From the NCBI RefSeq assembly GCF_001543175.1, contig NZ_CP014161.1, forward strand, positions 372,001 through 436,000: a DNA stretch of 64,000 nt, written 5' to 3'. A program made the position numbers and the translations under genes. The number at the start of each line of letters is the position of its first letter. Within the stretch, counting starts at the first letter, position 1. The DNA comes from Aerococcus urinae (lineage in GTDB: Bacteria; Bacillota; Bacilli; Lactobacillales; Aerococcaceae). Shown here in pieces: positions 1 through 7,483 of the stretch. Under the pieces are notes generated by a model. The model did no database searches and was not told the DNA's origin. It saw nothing but the letters and a program-made list of their open reading frames with translations.

Positions 1-60
1 AAAAGCGCTTAGCTTGGCAATTATTCCGCCTAAATCCCAAACTTTATGCTAGAATGTATC

Positions 61-97
61 AGTGGTACTTAGGAAAGTAATTTTCTAAGTAGCCACT
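61..97. repeat. Imperfect inverted repeat upstream of tRNA-Arg
   Basis: The arm AGTGGTACTTAGGAAA at 61-76 pairs imperfectly with TTTTCTAAGTAGCCACT at 81-97, with a one-base bulge and a short loop. No T-run follows, so it is not a good terminator. It may be the remnant of an upstream gene's 3' structure or a leader hairpin. The first 117 bases show no ORF I can support. Confidence 0.4.
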
Positions 98-117
98 TGA
101 TATGATTGATTCAATTT

Positions 118-190
118 GCCCTCGTAGCTCAGTGGATAGAGCAATCGTTTCCTAAACGATGTGTCGGAAGTTCGATTCTTCTCGGGGGTG
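118..190 (+). tRNA. tRNA-Arg (anticodon CCT)
   Basis: A full cloverleaf can be folded by hand. The acceptor stem is 118-124 with 183-189 (one G-T and one T-G pair), the D stem is GCTC/GAGC, the anticodon stem is ATCGT/ACGAT with loop TTCCTAA, and the T stem and loop are GGAAG-TTCGATT-CTTCT. The discriminator base is G190. Anticodon CCT at 151-153 reads AGG, so it charges arginine. The CCA tail is not encoded (TTTT follows). The tRNA stands alone, 62 bases before the next gene. Confidence 0.95.
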
Positions 191-252
191 TTTTATTATA
201 GGCAAAAAGGTCATTGTTATCTGCTATAGGTAGTTAATAAGGAGATTAGAAC

Positions 253-1338
253 GTGTCAACCAGTGATATTACAATTATTATTCCTGCTTTAGAACCGAAT
301 GAGAAGTTAATAGCACTCTTAGAGTCCATTCGCAGCCAAGATTCAGATAATTTTACAATTATTATCGTTAATGATGGGTCTTCTTCTGACTATGATTCTT
401 ATTTTAAGCAAGCGCATGAAGACTTTGGTGCCATTGTCTTAAAACATGAGAAGAACTATGGCAAAGGGCGCGCGCTGAGAACGGCTTTTGACTATATCCT
501 GCACCATCTGCCTGACTGCCAGGGGGTCATTACCATTGATTCAGATGGACAGCACACCTATGCCGATATGATGAAATGTATCGGTGCCTTTGAGCAAGAT
601 CCCGATGCCTTAGTTTTAGGAGTTAGAGATTTTCAAAATGAAGTGCCGTGGAAGAGTCAATTCGGTAATCGCTTAACCCGCTATATATTAAAAATGGTTA
701 CCGGTATTTCCTTAACCGACACCCAAACGGGGTTAAGGGTGATTCCTAAAACTTATTTGGCCAGACTGTTGGAGATTTCAGGCGACCGCTTTGAATATGA
801 ATTAAAGATGATCATTGATGCGGCTAAGCAAAGAATTCCAATTAAGGAAGTGGCGATTGAGACCATCTACCATGATGATAATAAGGGGAGTCATTTTAAC
901 CCGATAAAGGATTCCATTGCTATTTATAGCGTTTTTTTAGAATACATGGCTAATCAGACCTATTTTTGGAAATATATCCTGTCTTCAGTCTCTTCCTTTG
1001 TGGTAGATATTCTTTTATTCCATCTCTTTTCTGTACTCTTGCCGCATGCTGCAAGTACTCTGACCATTTACTTAGCGACAATCATTGCCCGGACCATTTC
1101 ATCGGTCTTTAACTACACCTTGAATCGTTTTCTCGTTTTCAAGCAAGAATCCAAACAAAGCTTTATCAAATATGTCAGCTTGGTCATCGTGCAGATGTTC
1201 TTATCCGGAGGCTTGGTGTCTCTAATAAGCACCATTATGCAATCTCAAGCCACGACCTTTATTAAGGTATTTGTTGACTCCATGCTTTTCCTATTAAGCT
1301 ACTTCATTCAAAAACACTTTATCTTTAAAAGTAAATAA
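253..1338 (+). CDS. GT2 glycosyltransferase fused to a GtrA-like membrane domain
   Basis: This 361-residue protein likely transfers a sugar from an activated donor to a lipid carrier or to a wall or membrane glycan, and may also help flip the product. Residues 5-230 form a family 2 GT-A fold: the nucleotide-binding segment VNDGSSSD is at 39-46 and the metal-binding DSDGQH at 96-101. Residues 236-361 hold about four hydrophobic helices typical of GtrA proteins, which handle polyprenyl-linked sugars. The GTG start at 253 follows AAGGAG at 239-244. Fusion of GT2 and GtrA is known in Firmicutes. The sugar and acceptor cannot be told from sequence. The gene is monocistronic and ends at a strong terminator. 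Confidence 0.85.
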   Translation: MSTSDITIIIPALEPNEKLIALLESIRSQDSDNFTIIIVNDGSSSDYDSYFKQAHEDFGAIVLKHEKNYGKGRALRTAFDYILHHLPDCQGVITIDSDGQHTYADMMKCIGAFEQDPDALVLGVRDFQNEVPWKSQFGNRLTRYILKMVTGISLTDTQTGLRVIPKTYLARLLEISGDRFEYELKMIIDAAKQRIPIKEVAIETIYHDDNKGSHFNPIKDSIAIYSVFLEYMANQTYFWKYILSSVSSFVVDILLFHLFSVLLPHAASTLTIYLATIIARTISSVFNYTLNRFLVFKQESKQSFIKYVSLVIVQMFLSGGLVSLISTIMQSQATTFIKVFVDSMLFLLSYFIQKHFIFKSK

Positions 1339-1341
1339 GGT

Positions 1342-1405
1342 AGAGTGCGACAAGCACAAGAAAAGGGAGAGTCCTTAGAAAAGCGCTGGCATACAAGTTT
1401 ATTAA
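1342..1405 (+). repeat. Truncated copy of the GAGTGCGACA intergenic repeat
   Basis: AGAGTGCGACAAGC at 1342-1355 starts three bases after the stop codon of the GT2 gene. The same start motif follows proA (minus strand) and mvaS. The central palindrome of the full copies is missing here, so this is probably a shortened or decayed copy. See the copies at 16377-16682 and 43475-43650. Confidence 0.5.
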
Positions 1406-1447
1406 AAAATAACCGCGACCAGGTATTCTTCTGGTCGCGGTTATTTT
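1406..1447. terminator. Bidirectional rho-independent terminator
   Basis: AACCGCGACCAG (1411-1422) pairs perfectly with CTGGTCGCGGTT (1431-1442), extended by an A-run and T-run to about 17 bp. It lies between the GT2 gene (plus) and the deacetylase gene (minus), whose stop codon falls inside the 3' arm. It can serve both. Confidence 0.9.
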
Positions 1448-2798
1448 AGTTGTTAATCCAATTCTTGACTTCTGGAATTTGATCAGCAAAGACAAAGGTA
1501 TAGCCTTGTTTTTTTAGTTCAGGGATATATTTTTTCATGGCTTCGGCAGTCGCTTTGATGGTGTCGTGATGGAGGATAACGGCATGGTTATGGGCTTGAC
1601 TTAAGACACGTTGGGTGATTTGCTTAGTATCCATGGACTTCCAGTCTTCCGAATCGATATCCCAATAGATACCGGTTAAGTCTGGTCTTAAGCGAGCAAT
1701 GCGCCTTCTTTGAGCGCCGTGGGGGTTACGGATATATTTAGGACTGATGCCGGTGGCTTCTTTAATGGCCGCTTCGCCTTGGCTAATTTCGTCAACAACT
1801 TCTTTATCTCTTAAATTAGAGAAGTAAGGATGATCGTAGGTATGGTTGCCGAGTTTATGACCTTCAGCTAAAATTCGTTGACTTACTTGAGGGTACTCCT
1901 TAACATGGTTGCCTTGTTGGAAGAACATGGCTTTGATTCCGTATTGGTCAAGAATATCTAGGATAGCTCCAGTGTTTTCGGAAGGGCCATCATCAAAGGT
2001 CAGGGCGATCAACTTACGGTGGTCAATCGAACTACCGGTCAGGTATTGGCCTAGCAGGGGTTGGTTTAATAGTTGATTTAAGACGTCATCTTTGAGAGGC
2101 GGATTGGATTGAATCAGGCTCTTGGCGTAGATTTTTGTTTTATTAGTGATTGCTTGGAGGCTATTCTTGAGGCGGGGTTGGCCTTCGATATTTATCGCAG
2201 TATCTTCAAGGAGTTGACTAATTTCGTTAAATTTCTTTAAATTAGCGATGATTTGATCAGCTTGAAAACTGGTGGGCAGGTCATTAAGAATTGATTGGAG
2301 TTTATCATCTAATTGGACAATTTCTAAGGCGTTTTTATAATGAATTTTTAATTCATCGGATAGGGCATCCCCAACTGCGAAATCAAAGTTGGGAGCTAGC
2401 TTTTTGAGATCAGCCAGGCTAACGCTATTATTTAAAATATCACGAGGATTCACTTTATCGCCAACCACAAAAGCTTCTGAATCGTCATGTTGGTAGATTT
2501 GGTCAACGGCTTGGATAGCCGCTTGCTTCTGTTCGACAAAGGCAATTTCTTTAAGAGCCTTCTCTTTCTTCTCGGGTGCTAATTTATTGGCATTATCTTT
2601 GGCCGCTTGAATCATATCCTCATCAATCTCAGGGTTTAAATAGGCGTGATCGTCATCAATAAAGAGGGCATCCATAGTGATAGTACTTTGGGCTTGGTGC
2701 TTTTTATTGATTAGGTGGTGATGATAGGAAAACAGGCCTAAGGTTAATAAAATAATACTAAGTAAAACCAGGATAAGAACTTTTGATTTAGCTTTCAT
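1446..2798 (-). CDS. Membrane-anchored polysaccharide deacetylase (NodB domain)
   Basis: This 450-residue protein probably removes acetyl groups from N-acetylglucosamine or N-acetylmuramic acid in peptidoglycan, on the outer face of the membrane. Residues 7-25 are a signal anchor, followed by a helical extracellular stem to about 260. The NodB domain fills 263-445 with all five motifs: TFDDGPS (267-273), H319 and H323 in NHTYDH as zinc ligands, RNPHG (357-361), DIDSEDW (380-386) and HHD (410-412). Family knowledge links such enzymes to lysozyme resistance (PgdA type). A SD-like AAAAAGGAATAG precedes the ATG. It is a single gene with a terminator shared with its convergent neighbour. Confidence 0.88.
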   Translation of the reverse strand: MKAKSKVLILVLLSIILLTLGLFSYHHHLINKKHQAQSTITMDALFIDDDHAYLNPEIDEDMIQAAKDNANKLAPEKKEKALKEIAFVEQKQAAIQAVDQIYQHDDSEAFVVGDKVNPRDILNNSVSLADLKKLAPNFDFAVGDALSDELKIHYKNALEIVQLDDKLQSILNDLPTSFQADQIIANLKKFNEISQLLEDTAINIEGQPRLKNSLQAITNKTKIYAKSLIQSNPPLKDDVLNQLLNQPLLGQYLTGSSIDHRKLIALTFDDGPSENTGAILDILDQYGIKAMFFQQGNHVKEYPQVSQRILAEGHKLGNHTYDHPYFSNLRDKEVVDEISQGEAAIKEATGISPKYIRNPHGAQRRRIARLRPDLTGIYWDIDSEDWKSMDTKQITQRVLSQAHNHAVILHHDTIKATAEAMKKYIPELKKQGYTFVFADQIPEVKNWINN

Positions 2799-2884
2799 GA
2801 TACACTATTCCTTTTTAATTAATGCTTTATATTATAACCATATCCCGTTAAAAAATATGAAAAAATTATGAAAAATAAGGCAAA

Positions 2885-2930
2885 AAATATTAAAAAAGCG
2901 AACTCAGCTGTGAAAAGCTAAGTTCGCCGT
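2885..2930 (-). terminator. Terminator of the OppA-like gene
   Basis: On the minus strand GCGAACTTAGCT pairs with AGCTGAGTTCGC (arms 2916-2927 and 2898-2909, one mismatch), followed by six T. It lies just after the stop of the gene ending at 2950. Confidence 0.85.
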
Positions 2931-2949
2931 CAAGTCGGTATTTACATTA

Positions 2950-4614
2950 CTATTGTTTGACTTTTTTCTTATCTGCTTTGATTGGAATGGTTTGGGAACT
3001 CTTCTCGTAGGCCATATTTTTAAAGTCAAAGAGAAAACCTTTATCTGAGTAAGGGGCTTGGTTGATGACTTCTTCTCTTGAGAGATAGCTGTAATCGCCT
3101 TTAAGGATAGGTGTGGCAAGCTGATGTTTTTGGATTAATTGATCAGCTAGACTTCTGTCTTCATCAGATAATTTGCCACTAGCGTTCTGCTTCATTAACT
3201 CTTGGAAAGCTTCCAGGTCATCTCCCCAGGCTGCTTGGTAGTTTGGAGCCGTATAGGGGAGGTAGAGCTCACTATTAGAATAATTATCATAGGCTTGTTG
3301 TTGACTGAGGTAAAGATCAAAATCTCCTTTTTGGAACCGCTCCATCAAGACTTTTTCCGACAAGGGCAAGATATTAATAACCAGGTGAGGGATTTTACTT
3401 TCCCACTGACTTTGTAATTCCTTAGCTATTTTTTGCGACAGAGCATTGTCATCGGTAATCAAGTCCAGCTCAATGGCCTCAAATTGATAATCGTCTAAGA
3501 GCGCCTGCATACTTTTTTCATTATCAACCTCAGTTTTTTCTTGGCCTTGGCCCTCACTTTGGGGATCTAAGGAGTAACTGCTTTGTAAACTAGGCACAGT
3601 ATCAGTTAGGGCCTGCCGATCGATATTTTGTGCCAGGAGATCTCTTAGCCGCTGGTCATTGAGAATGTTTTTCTTATCGGCTTGATTAATATGGTAGAGG
3701 AGATTTTGGTTAAAGGGCCGTTTTAATGCGGTCCAATCTTCTTCTGGTGTACGACTAATCAAAATATCGGTTAAGCGTTGTTGGTAGGATTTTTTAGCTG
3801 TTTCAGTATTTTTGACATATTGGACACTGAGTTTTTCAGTGGGATAGTCCGTCCAATTGTGGTATTCTTCGTTGCGGTCATAGGTCCAAGTATCCCAACC
3901 GCTCTCCCAAGCGCTTAAATTGTAGGGGCCATTACTCAAAGTATTGATTGATTTTTGCCCGTAGAGGTCATAGTTAATTTGACCAATAAAGTTTTTCGGC
4001 AGGGGAAAGAGCGCTGGAAAGGCTAGAGCCTGCTTGAGACTGTTATCATCCATGTCCGGATCTTTTAAGGTGATTTTTAGCCGGTGGTCATCTAAAGCCT
4101 GAACATGGAGTTGATCGATACCTATTTGGCCACTTAGTACGGCGGAGGCATTATCAATTAAGGCTAGCAATTTATAGGCATAAAAATTATGGTGGTCAGG
4201 ATTAACTAATTCTTGCCAGGAATAGACGAAATCGCTGGCAGTTACAGGATCATTATCACTCCATTGGGCCTCTGTTTTTAAATGAATAATGACATCCCTA
4301 TCATTACGCTCAATCTCTCCGTTACTTACCCCTGGACGGATAGAACCATCTTTTTCTAAGCGGAAGAGCCCTTCACCCACCATATTCATGGCACTGAGTT
4401 CATAGGCCGTTTGCAGCTTATTGGGGTTAAGGGATTTTAATTTATGAGTAGTCGTAAGTCCCAAGGCTTCACGGGGATGTTGGGCTTGTGGTTCCACTTT
4501 TTCCTCGGTCCTTGTTTCCGGCTTTTTAGGGTCAGTGAAGCGGATTTGATCACAACCGCCCACCAGAACTAGTGAGCCTCCTAGGAGGAGTAAGGGAATG
4601 ATTTTCTTTTGCAT
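2950..4614 (-). CDS. OppA-like peptide-binding lipoprotein
   Basis: Substrate-binding protein of an ABC importer (SBP_bac_5 family), anchored outside the membrane and probably binding peptides. The start at 4614 is preferred over an upstream ATG at 4653 because it has AGAGGT seven bases before it and gives a clean lipoprotein signal with lipobox LVGGC (Cys21). The mature protein has the family block with W-S-D-N-D-P-V-T-A-SDFVYSW near 120-140. At 554 residues it has the usual length. It is much more divergent than the three OppA genes at 31789-37140 and has no permease or ATPase beside it, so it may feed another transporter or act as a pheromone or peptide receptor. Confidence 0.82.
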   Translation of the reverse strand: MQKKIIPLLLLGGSLVLVGGCDQIRFTDPKKPETRTEEKVEPQAQHPREALGLTTTHKLKSLNPNKLQTAYELSAMNMVGEGLFRLEKDGSIRPGVSNGEIERNDRDVIIHLKTEAQWSDNDPVTASDFVYSWQELVNPDHHNFYAYKLLALIDNASAVLSGQIGIDQLHVQALDDHRLKITLKDPDMDDNSLKQALAFPALFPLPKNFIGQINYDLYGQKSINTLSNGPYNLSAWESGWDTWTYDRNEEYHNWTDYPTEKLSVQYVKNTETAKKSYQQRLTDILISRTPEEDWTALKRPFNQNLLYHINQADKKNILNDQRLRDLLAQNIDRQALTDTVPSLQSSYSLDPQSEGQGQEKTEVDNEKSMQALLDDYQFEAIELDLITDDNALSQKIAKELQSQWESKIPHLVINILPLSEKVLMERFQKGDFDLYLSQQQAYDNYSNSELYLPYTAPNYQAAWGDDLEAFQELMKQNASGKLSDEDRSLADQLIQKHQLATPILKGDYSYLSREEVINQAPYSDKGFLFDFKNMAYEKSSQTIPIKADKKKVKQ

Positions 4615-4704
4615 AATATACCTCTTTATTCCATGATGTTCATATTCTAGCATGACTAAGATGCACTCGCAATTTCTCCCGGTTTAAGGAAAGCTTAAAA
4701 AGCA

Positions 4705-4734
4705 TAAAAAAGACTGGGTTTTCACTCCCAGCCT
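4705..4734 (-). terminator. Terminator after the 95-residue membrane protein gene
   Basis: Minus-strand GGCTGGG and CCCAGTC form a 7-bp stem with one G-U pair, followed by six T. It touches the stop codon of the gene at 4734-5021. Confidence 0.8.
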
Positions 4735-5021
4735 TATTCCTTATCTTCGAGTTGTTTGATGCGATATTCTAAGTGGTTGACTCTATTTTCGAGTTCCTTA
4801 ATTTGCTCAGTTTGGCTTTGAAAGTGGGCTTCTGTCTCATTAGGCGAGAAGATCTCCAAGACACCCCAAACTAAGAGAAAGAGAACGATTAGGCCGATTA
4901 ATAGGTAGCCCCAATTCAAGTGAGGAGATCCCTTATCTAAGTTCTCCAAGGTTTCATCAATATTAAGGTTTTCGATATCATCAATAAATTTTGAACGATT
5001 CTTTTTGGGTACTTTATTCAT
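4734..5021 (-). CDS. Small membrane protein with C-terminal coiled coil (hypothetical)
   Basis: I do not recognise this 95-residue protein. Residues 1-36 are charged and presumably cytoplasmic, 38-58 form one transmembrane helix (LLIGLIVLFLLVWGVLEIF region), and 65-95 are heptad-like, with hydrophobic positions between E, K and Q, which suggests a short coiled coil for self-association or partner binding. AAAGGAG stands six bases before the ATG, supporting translation. It lies 62 bases after the flavodoxin gene on the same strand and may be cotranscribed with it. No function is inferred. Confidence 0.65.
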   Translation of the reverse strand: MNKVPKKNRSKFIDDIENLNIDETLENLDKGSPHLNWGYLLIGLIVLFLLVWGVLEIFSPNETEAHFQSQTEQIKELENRVNHLEYRIKQLEDKE

Positions 5022-5083
5022 AGTGCTCCTTTCCGCCCTTCAATAAACTCGCTAGCTGTCTTACGGTCTAGGGGGGCACTGAT

Positions 5084-5533
5084 TTAATGTGGTTTTTGCT
5101 TAACTAAGTTGACCGCTGCCTGAGCACCGGCTTCAATGGTTTCAATGTCTTCAGCATTGCAATCAATTTCAATTTTAATGGCTGGATAAGCTGCCTGAGC
5201 CCCTGTTTGTAGGAATTGGTCATAGAAGTCATCGACGGATTGGCAATAATCCGGGTAATCGTGGTCTCCGGAGCCTAAGCTGATAAAAACTTTGCCAGTT
5301 AAATCTAAATCTTCTAAATCTTCATAGAGGTCGACGACATCGTCTGGGAGTTCTGAGCCGTAAGTATAGGTGCCTACAACACAGATATCCACATCGAGAA
5401 AGTCTTCGCCAAATAGGTTTAAGGAGGAATCCATATCAACTTCTACCCCTAAATCTTCCAAAGCTTCAGCCATAACGTCACAGGCTTCTTCTGTGTTACC
5501 AGTCATACTGGCATAAGCAATTAAGGCTTTCAT
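5084..5533 (-). CDS. Flavodoxin
   Basis: Short-chain flavodoxin of 149 residues, a soluble one- or two-electron carrier with bound FMN. The N-terminal strand is followed by SMTGNTEE (9-16), the FMN phosphate loop. GTYTYGS (54-60) and LGSGDHDYPDYC (86-97) match the two loops that clasp the isoalloxazine ring. The protein is strongly acidic, as usual for flavodoxins. AAAGGAG precedes the ATG. The redox partner is not evident: no ferredoxin reductase or pyruvate-flavodoxin oxidoreductase gene is nearby. Confidence 0.9.
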   Translation of the reverse strand: MKALIAYASMTGNTEEACDVMAEALEDLGVEVDMDSSLNLFGEDFLDVDICVVGTYTYGSELPDDVVDLYEDLEDLDLTGKVFISLGSGDHDYPDYCQSVDDFYDQFLQTGAQAAYPAIKIEIDCNAEDIETIEAGAQAAVNLVKQKPH

Positions 5534-5630
5534 TCTTATTCTCCTTTAATTTATTCATTTGACTAATAATCCCACCAAGTATAGCAAAAACGACTAAGCA
5601 GCGCTAGTTTAAGCTTATCAGATGAAAGAA

Positions 5631-5667
5631 AAACCAATAACTCCTTGTTAAAAGAGGTTATTGGTTG
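5631..5667 (-). terminator. Terminator after the GntR-type regulator gene
   Basis: AACCAATAAC (5632-5641) and GTTATTGGTT (5657-5666) form a perfect 10-bp stem. On the minus strand it is followed by TTTTTC. It sits 8 bases after the regulator's stop. Confidence 0.75.
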
Positions 5668-5674
5668 GTTGACA

Positions 5675-6382
5675 TTATTTCATGGCGTAAGGCGAAGCTT
5701 GGTCAAAGACCGCTTTTTCTTGGTCATTGAAATATTGATATTGGTGTAGGGTTAATAACTCAATTAAGGTACGTGTTTCGTCAAATTCATTACGTTTGGC
5801 TAGGAAAATAATATCTTGAATGTAAATAATATTTCTAGCTTGGTAAGCGCAATGTGTTTTGTTATCACCAGCTTGTAAGTGGTTATGGACTCTTTCCAAA
5901 ACAGAAGCATAACATTTAATGGCTTCTTCCACTAAGAAGTCATGTTGGGATAAATTGAGCAAGCTCTTAATAATCGCGCATTCCCATTGGATGCAGTCTA
6001 AATAATTATCACTATCAAAGGCAGCGATTAAATTATTTAAGTTTTGGTCAAGGTCAGCTGGCAAGTCTTTGGCGCTAGCTTTGTGCTTTAAAGCACGGTC
6101 CATTAAGCGGAAATAGCAAATTGCAAAATAACGCAAACGGAAAGCGACCAAGTCGACATCCTCTAAACTGGTTTTGACAAAAAATCCTCGGTAGGGCCGC
6201 ATTTCTACAATCTCTTCATCCGCTAATATGGCTAGGGCAGCACGGATTGGGCTACGGCTCATATCTAATTTTTCTGAAATAGCTGCTTCCACAATATGAT
6301 GATCATTTGGCCAATTGCCTTGGATAATTTGGTCTTTCATATATAGGTAGGCGATTTGCTCAAGCTTTTGTTGTTTTCCCAT
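5675..6382 (-). CDS. GntR family regulator with FCD effector domain
   Basis: DNA-binding regulator of 235 residues. Residues 5-72 are a winged helix-turn-helix with the GntR pattern (IVEAAISEKLDMSRSPIRAALAILADEEIVEMRPYRGFFV). Residues 78-225 are helical and fit the FCD domain, which in this family binds small carboxylates through a metal. The start follows GGGGAG. It is transcribed away from map, with 266 bases between the two starts; that gap holds a nested inverted repeat at 6472-6504 that could be its own operator. The effector and target genes are unknown, and no catabolic genes are adjacent. Confidence 0.82.
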   Translation of the reverse strand: MGKQQKLEQIAYLYMKDQIIQGNWPNDHHIVEAAISEKLDMSRSPIRAALAILADEEIVEMRPYRGFFVKTSLEDVDLVAFRLRYFAICYFRLMDRALKHKASAKDLPADLDQNLNNLIAAFDSDNYLDCIQWECAIIKSLLNLSQHDFLVEEAIKCYASVLERVHNHLQAGDNKTHCAYQARNIIYIQDIIFLAKRNEFDETRTLIELLTLHQYQYFNDQEKAVFDQASPYAMK

Positions 6383-6471
6383 AATTCATCTCCCCATCTA
6401 TGGTATTCAAAAAAAAGTTTGATTGCAGGATATAAAGTATCAGTAGAAAATATTACTATATTGACATAGCT

Positions 6472-6504
6472 AATCATATCTTGCTTAAGATATTGTATAT
6501 GATT
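6472..6504. promoter_or_regulatory. Nested inverted repeat, candidate operator
   Basis: AATCATAT (6472-6479) and ATATGATT (6497-6504) are exact inverted arms. Inside them ATATCTT (6476-6482) and AAGATAT (6487-6493) form a second overlapping palindrome. It lies in the AT-rich divergent region between the GntR-type gene and map. GntR regulators often bind such sites in their own promoter region, so autoregulation is an inference. Confidence 0.4.
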
Positions 6505-6648
6505 TGTTTAAAAAAGACCAGAAAAACTTGAAAAAAACTAATTTATTTCATAAATTGTTAATAAATCCCTTAAGGCCGAGAAATAAGCATCTATTTTAAG
6601 GCTTTTATTGTATACTTAGCTATGATAATTTATGAAAGGAAGAAATCA

Positions 6649-7464
6649 ATGATTACCATCAAATCTGAACGCGAAATTCAAGCTATGGCAGAAGCTGGCC
6701 GTTTAGTGGCAAGCATTATGGAAGAATTACGCGATATTATCGAACCTGGTATTTCTACCATGGATATTAATGATTTCATTGAAAAACGTACTCGTCAAGC
6801 AGGAGCTATTCCTGAAGAAATTGGTTTTGAGGGCTACCCTTATGCATCATGTACCTCAACCAACGATGAAATTTGCCACGCCTTCCCGGATAAAAAGACC
6901 ATTTTAAAAGCGGGCGATATTTGTTCGGTGGATACCGTCCTCTCTCTGGATGGATTCTTTACCGATACTTGCCATACCTTTAAGATTGGAGAGGTTGATC
7001 CTGAAGTTCAACACCTCTTAGATGTCACTAAGAAGAGTCTTTACTTGGGAATTGAACAAGCTGTGGCTGGTAACCGGATTGGAGACATTGGCCATGCCAT
7101 TCAAAGCTATGCAGAAGCAGAAGGCTTTGGTGTGGTCAGAGATTTTGTCGGTCATGGCATCCAACCCACCATGCACGAAGATCCACAAATCCCTCATTAT
7201 GGTCGTCCTGGACGTGGTCAACGTCTTCGTGAGGGCATGACGATTTGTATCGAACCTATGATTACTATGGGTGGCTATCAAGCCAAGGTGGATAGTAACG
7301 GTTGGACGGCACGCACAGTGGATGGCTCCTGGTGTGCCCAATATGAGCATACTCTAGTTGTCACTGCAAATAAACCCAAGATTTTGACCATGCAACAAGC
7401 AGAAGCTGGTGACGAAGATTTAGGCATCGACTCCTTGCAAATTGATTTTAATCGAGGAAATTAA
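6649..7464 (+). CDS. map: Methionine aminopeptidase, type I
   Basis: Removes the initiator methionine from new proteins, in the cytoplasm, after deformylation (def is at 57373-57951). The start at 6649 is chosen over an in-frame ATG at 6622 because AAAGGA (6635-6640) sits eight bases before it and the family's N-terminus begins there. The metal ligands are visible in order: D in VDTVLSLDG, D in TDTCHTF, H in FVGHGI, E in IEPMI and E in YEHTLVV. At 271 residues it is slightly longer than the common 250, with a short acidic C-terminal tail. LCP and coaD genes follow at 19 and 43 bases and may be cotranscribed. Confidence 0.95.
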   Translation: MITIKSEREIQAMAEAGRLVASIMEELRDIIEPGISTMDINDFIEKRTRQAGAIPEEIGFEGYPYASCTSTNDEICHAFPDKKTILKAGDICSVDTVLSLDGFFTDTCHTFKIGEVDPEVQHLLDVTKKSLYLGIEQAVAGNRIGDIGHAIQSYAEAEGFGVVRDFVGHGIQPTMHEDPQIPHYGRPGRGQRLREGMTICIEPMITMGGYQAKVDSNGWTARTVDGSWCAQYEHTLVVTANKPKILTMQQAEAGDEDLGIDSLQIDFNRGN

Positions 7465-7483
7465 CAGCTAAGGAAGTGAAAAT

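Noticed and set aside
118-252. tRNA-Arg as an integration site for a mobile element.
   Set aside because: No integrase, no repeated tRNA 3' end downstream, and neighbouring genes look ordinary.
6622-6648. Upstream ATG of map giving nine extra residues.
   Set aside because: It has no ribosome site, whereas AAAGGA precedes the ATG at 6649 at proper distance.
7018-7350. Antisense open frames over map, and similar frames over many other genes (for example 10020-10388, 38015-38380 and 36670-37059).
   Set aside because: They lack ribosome sites and family similarity and lie opposite genes with clear functions.
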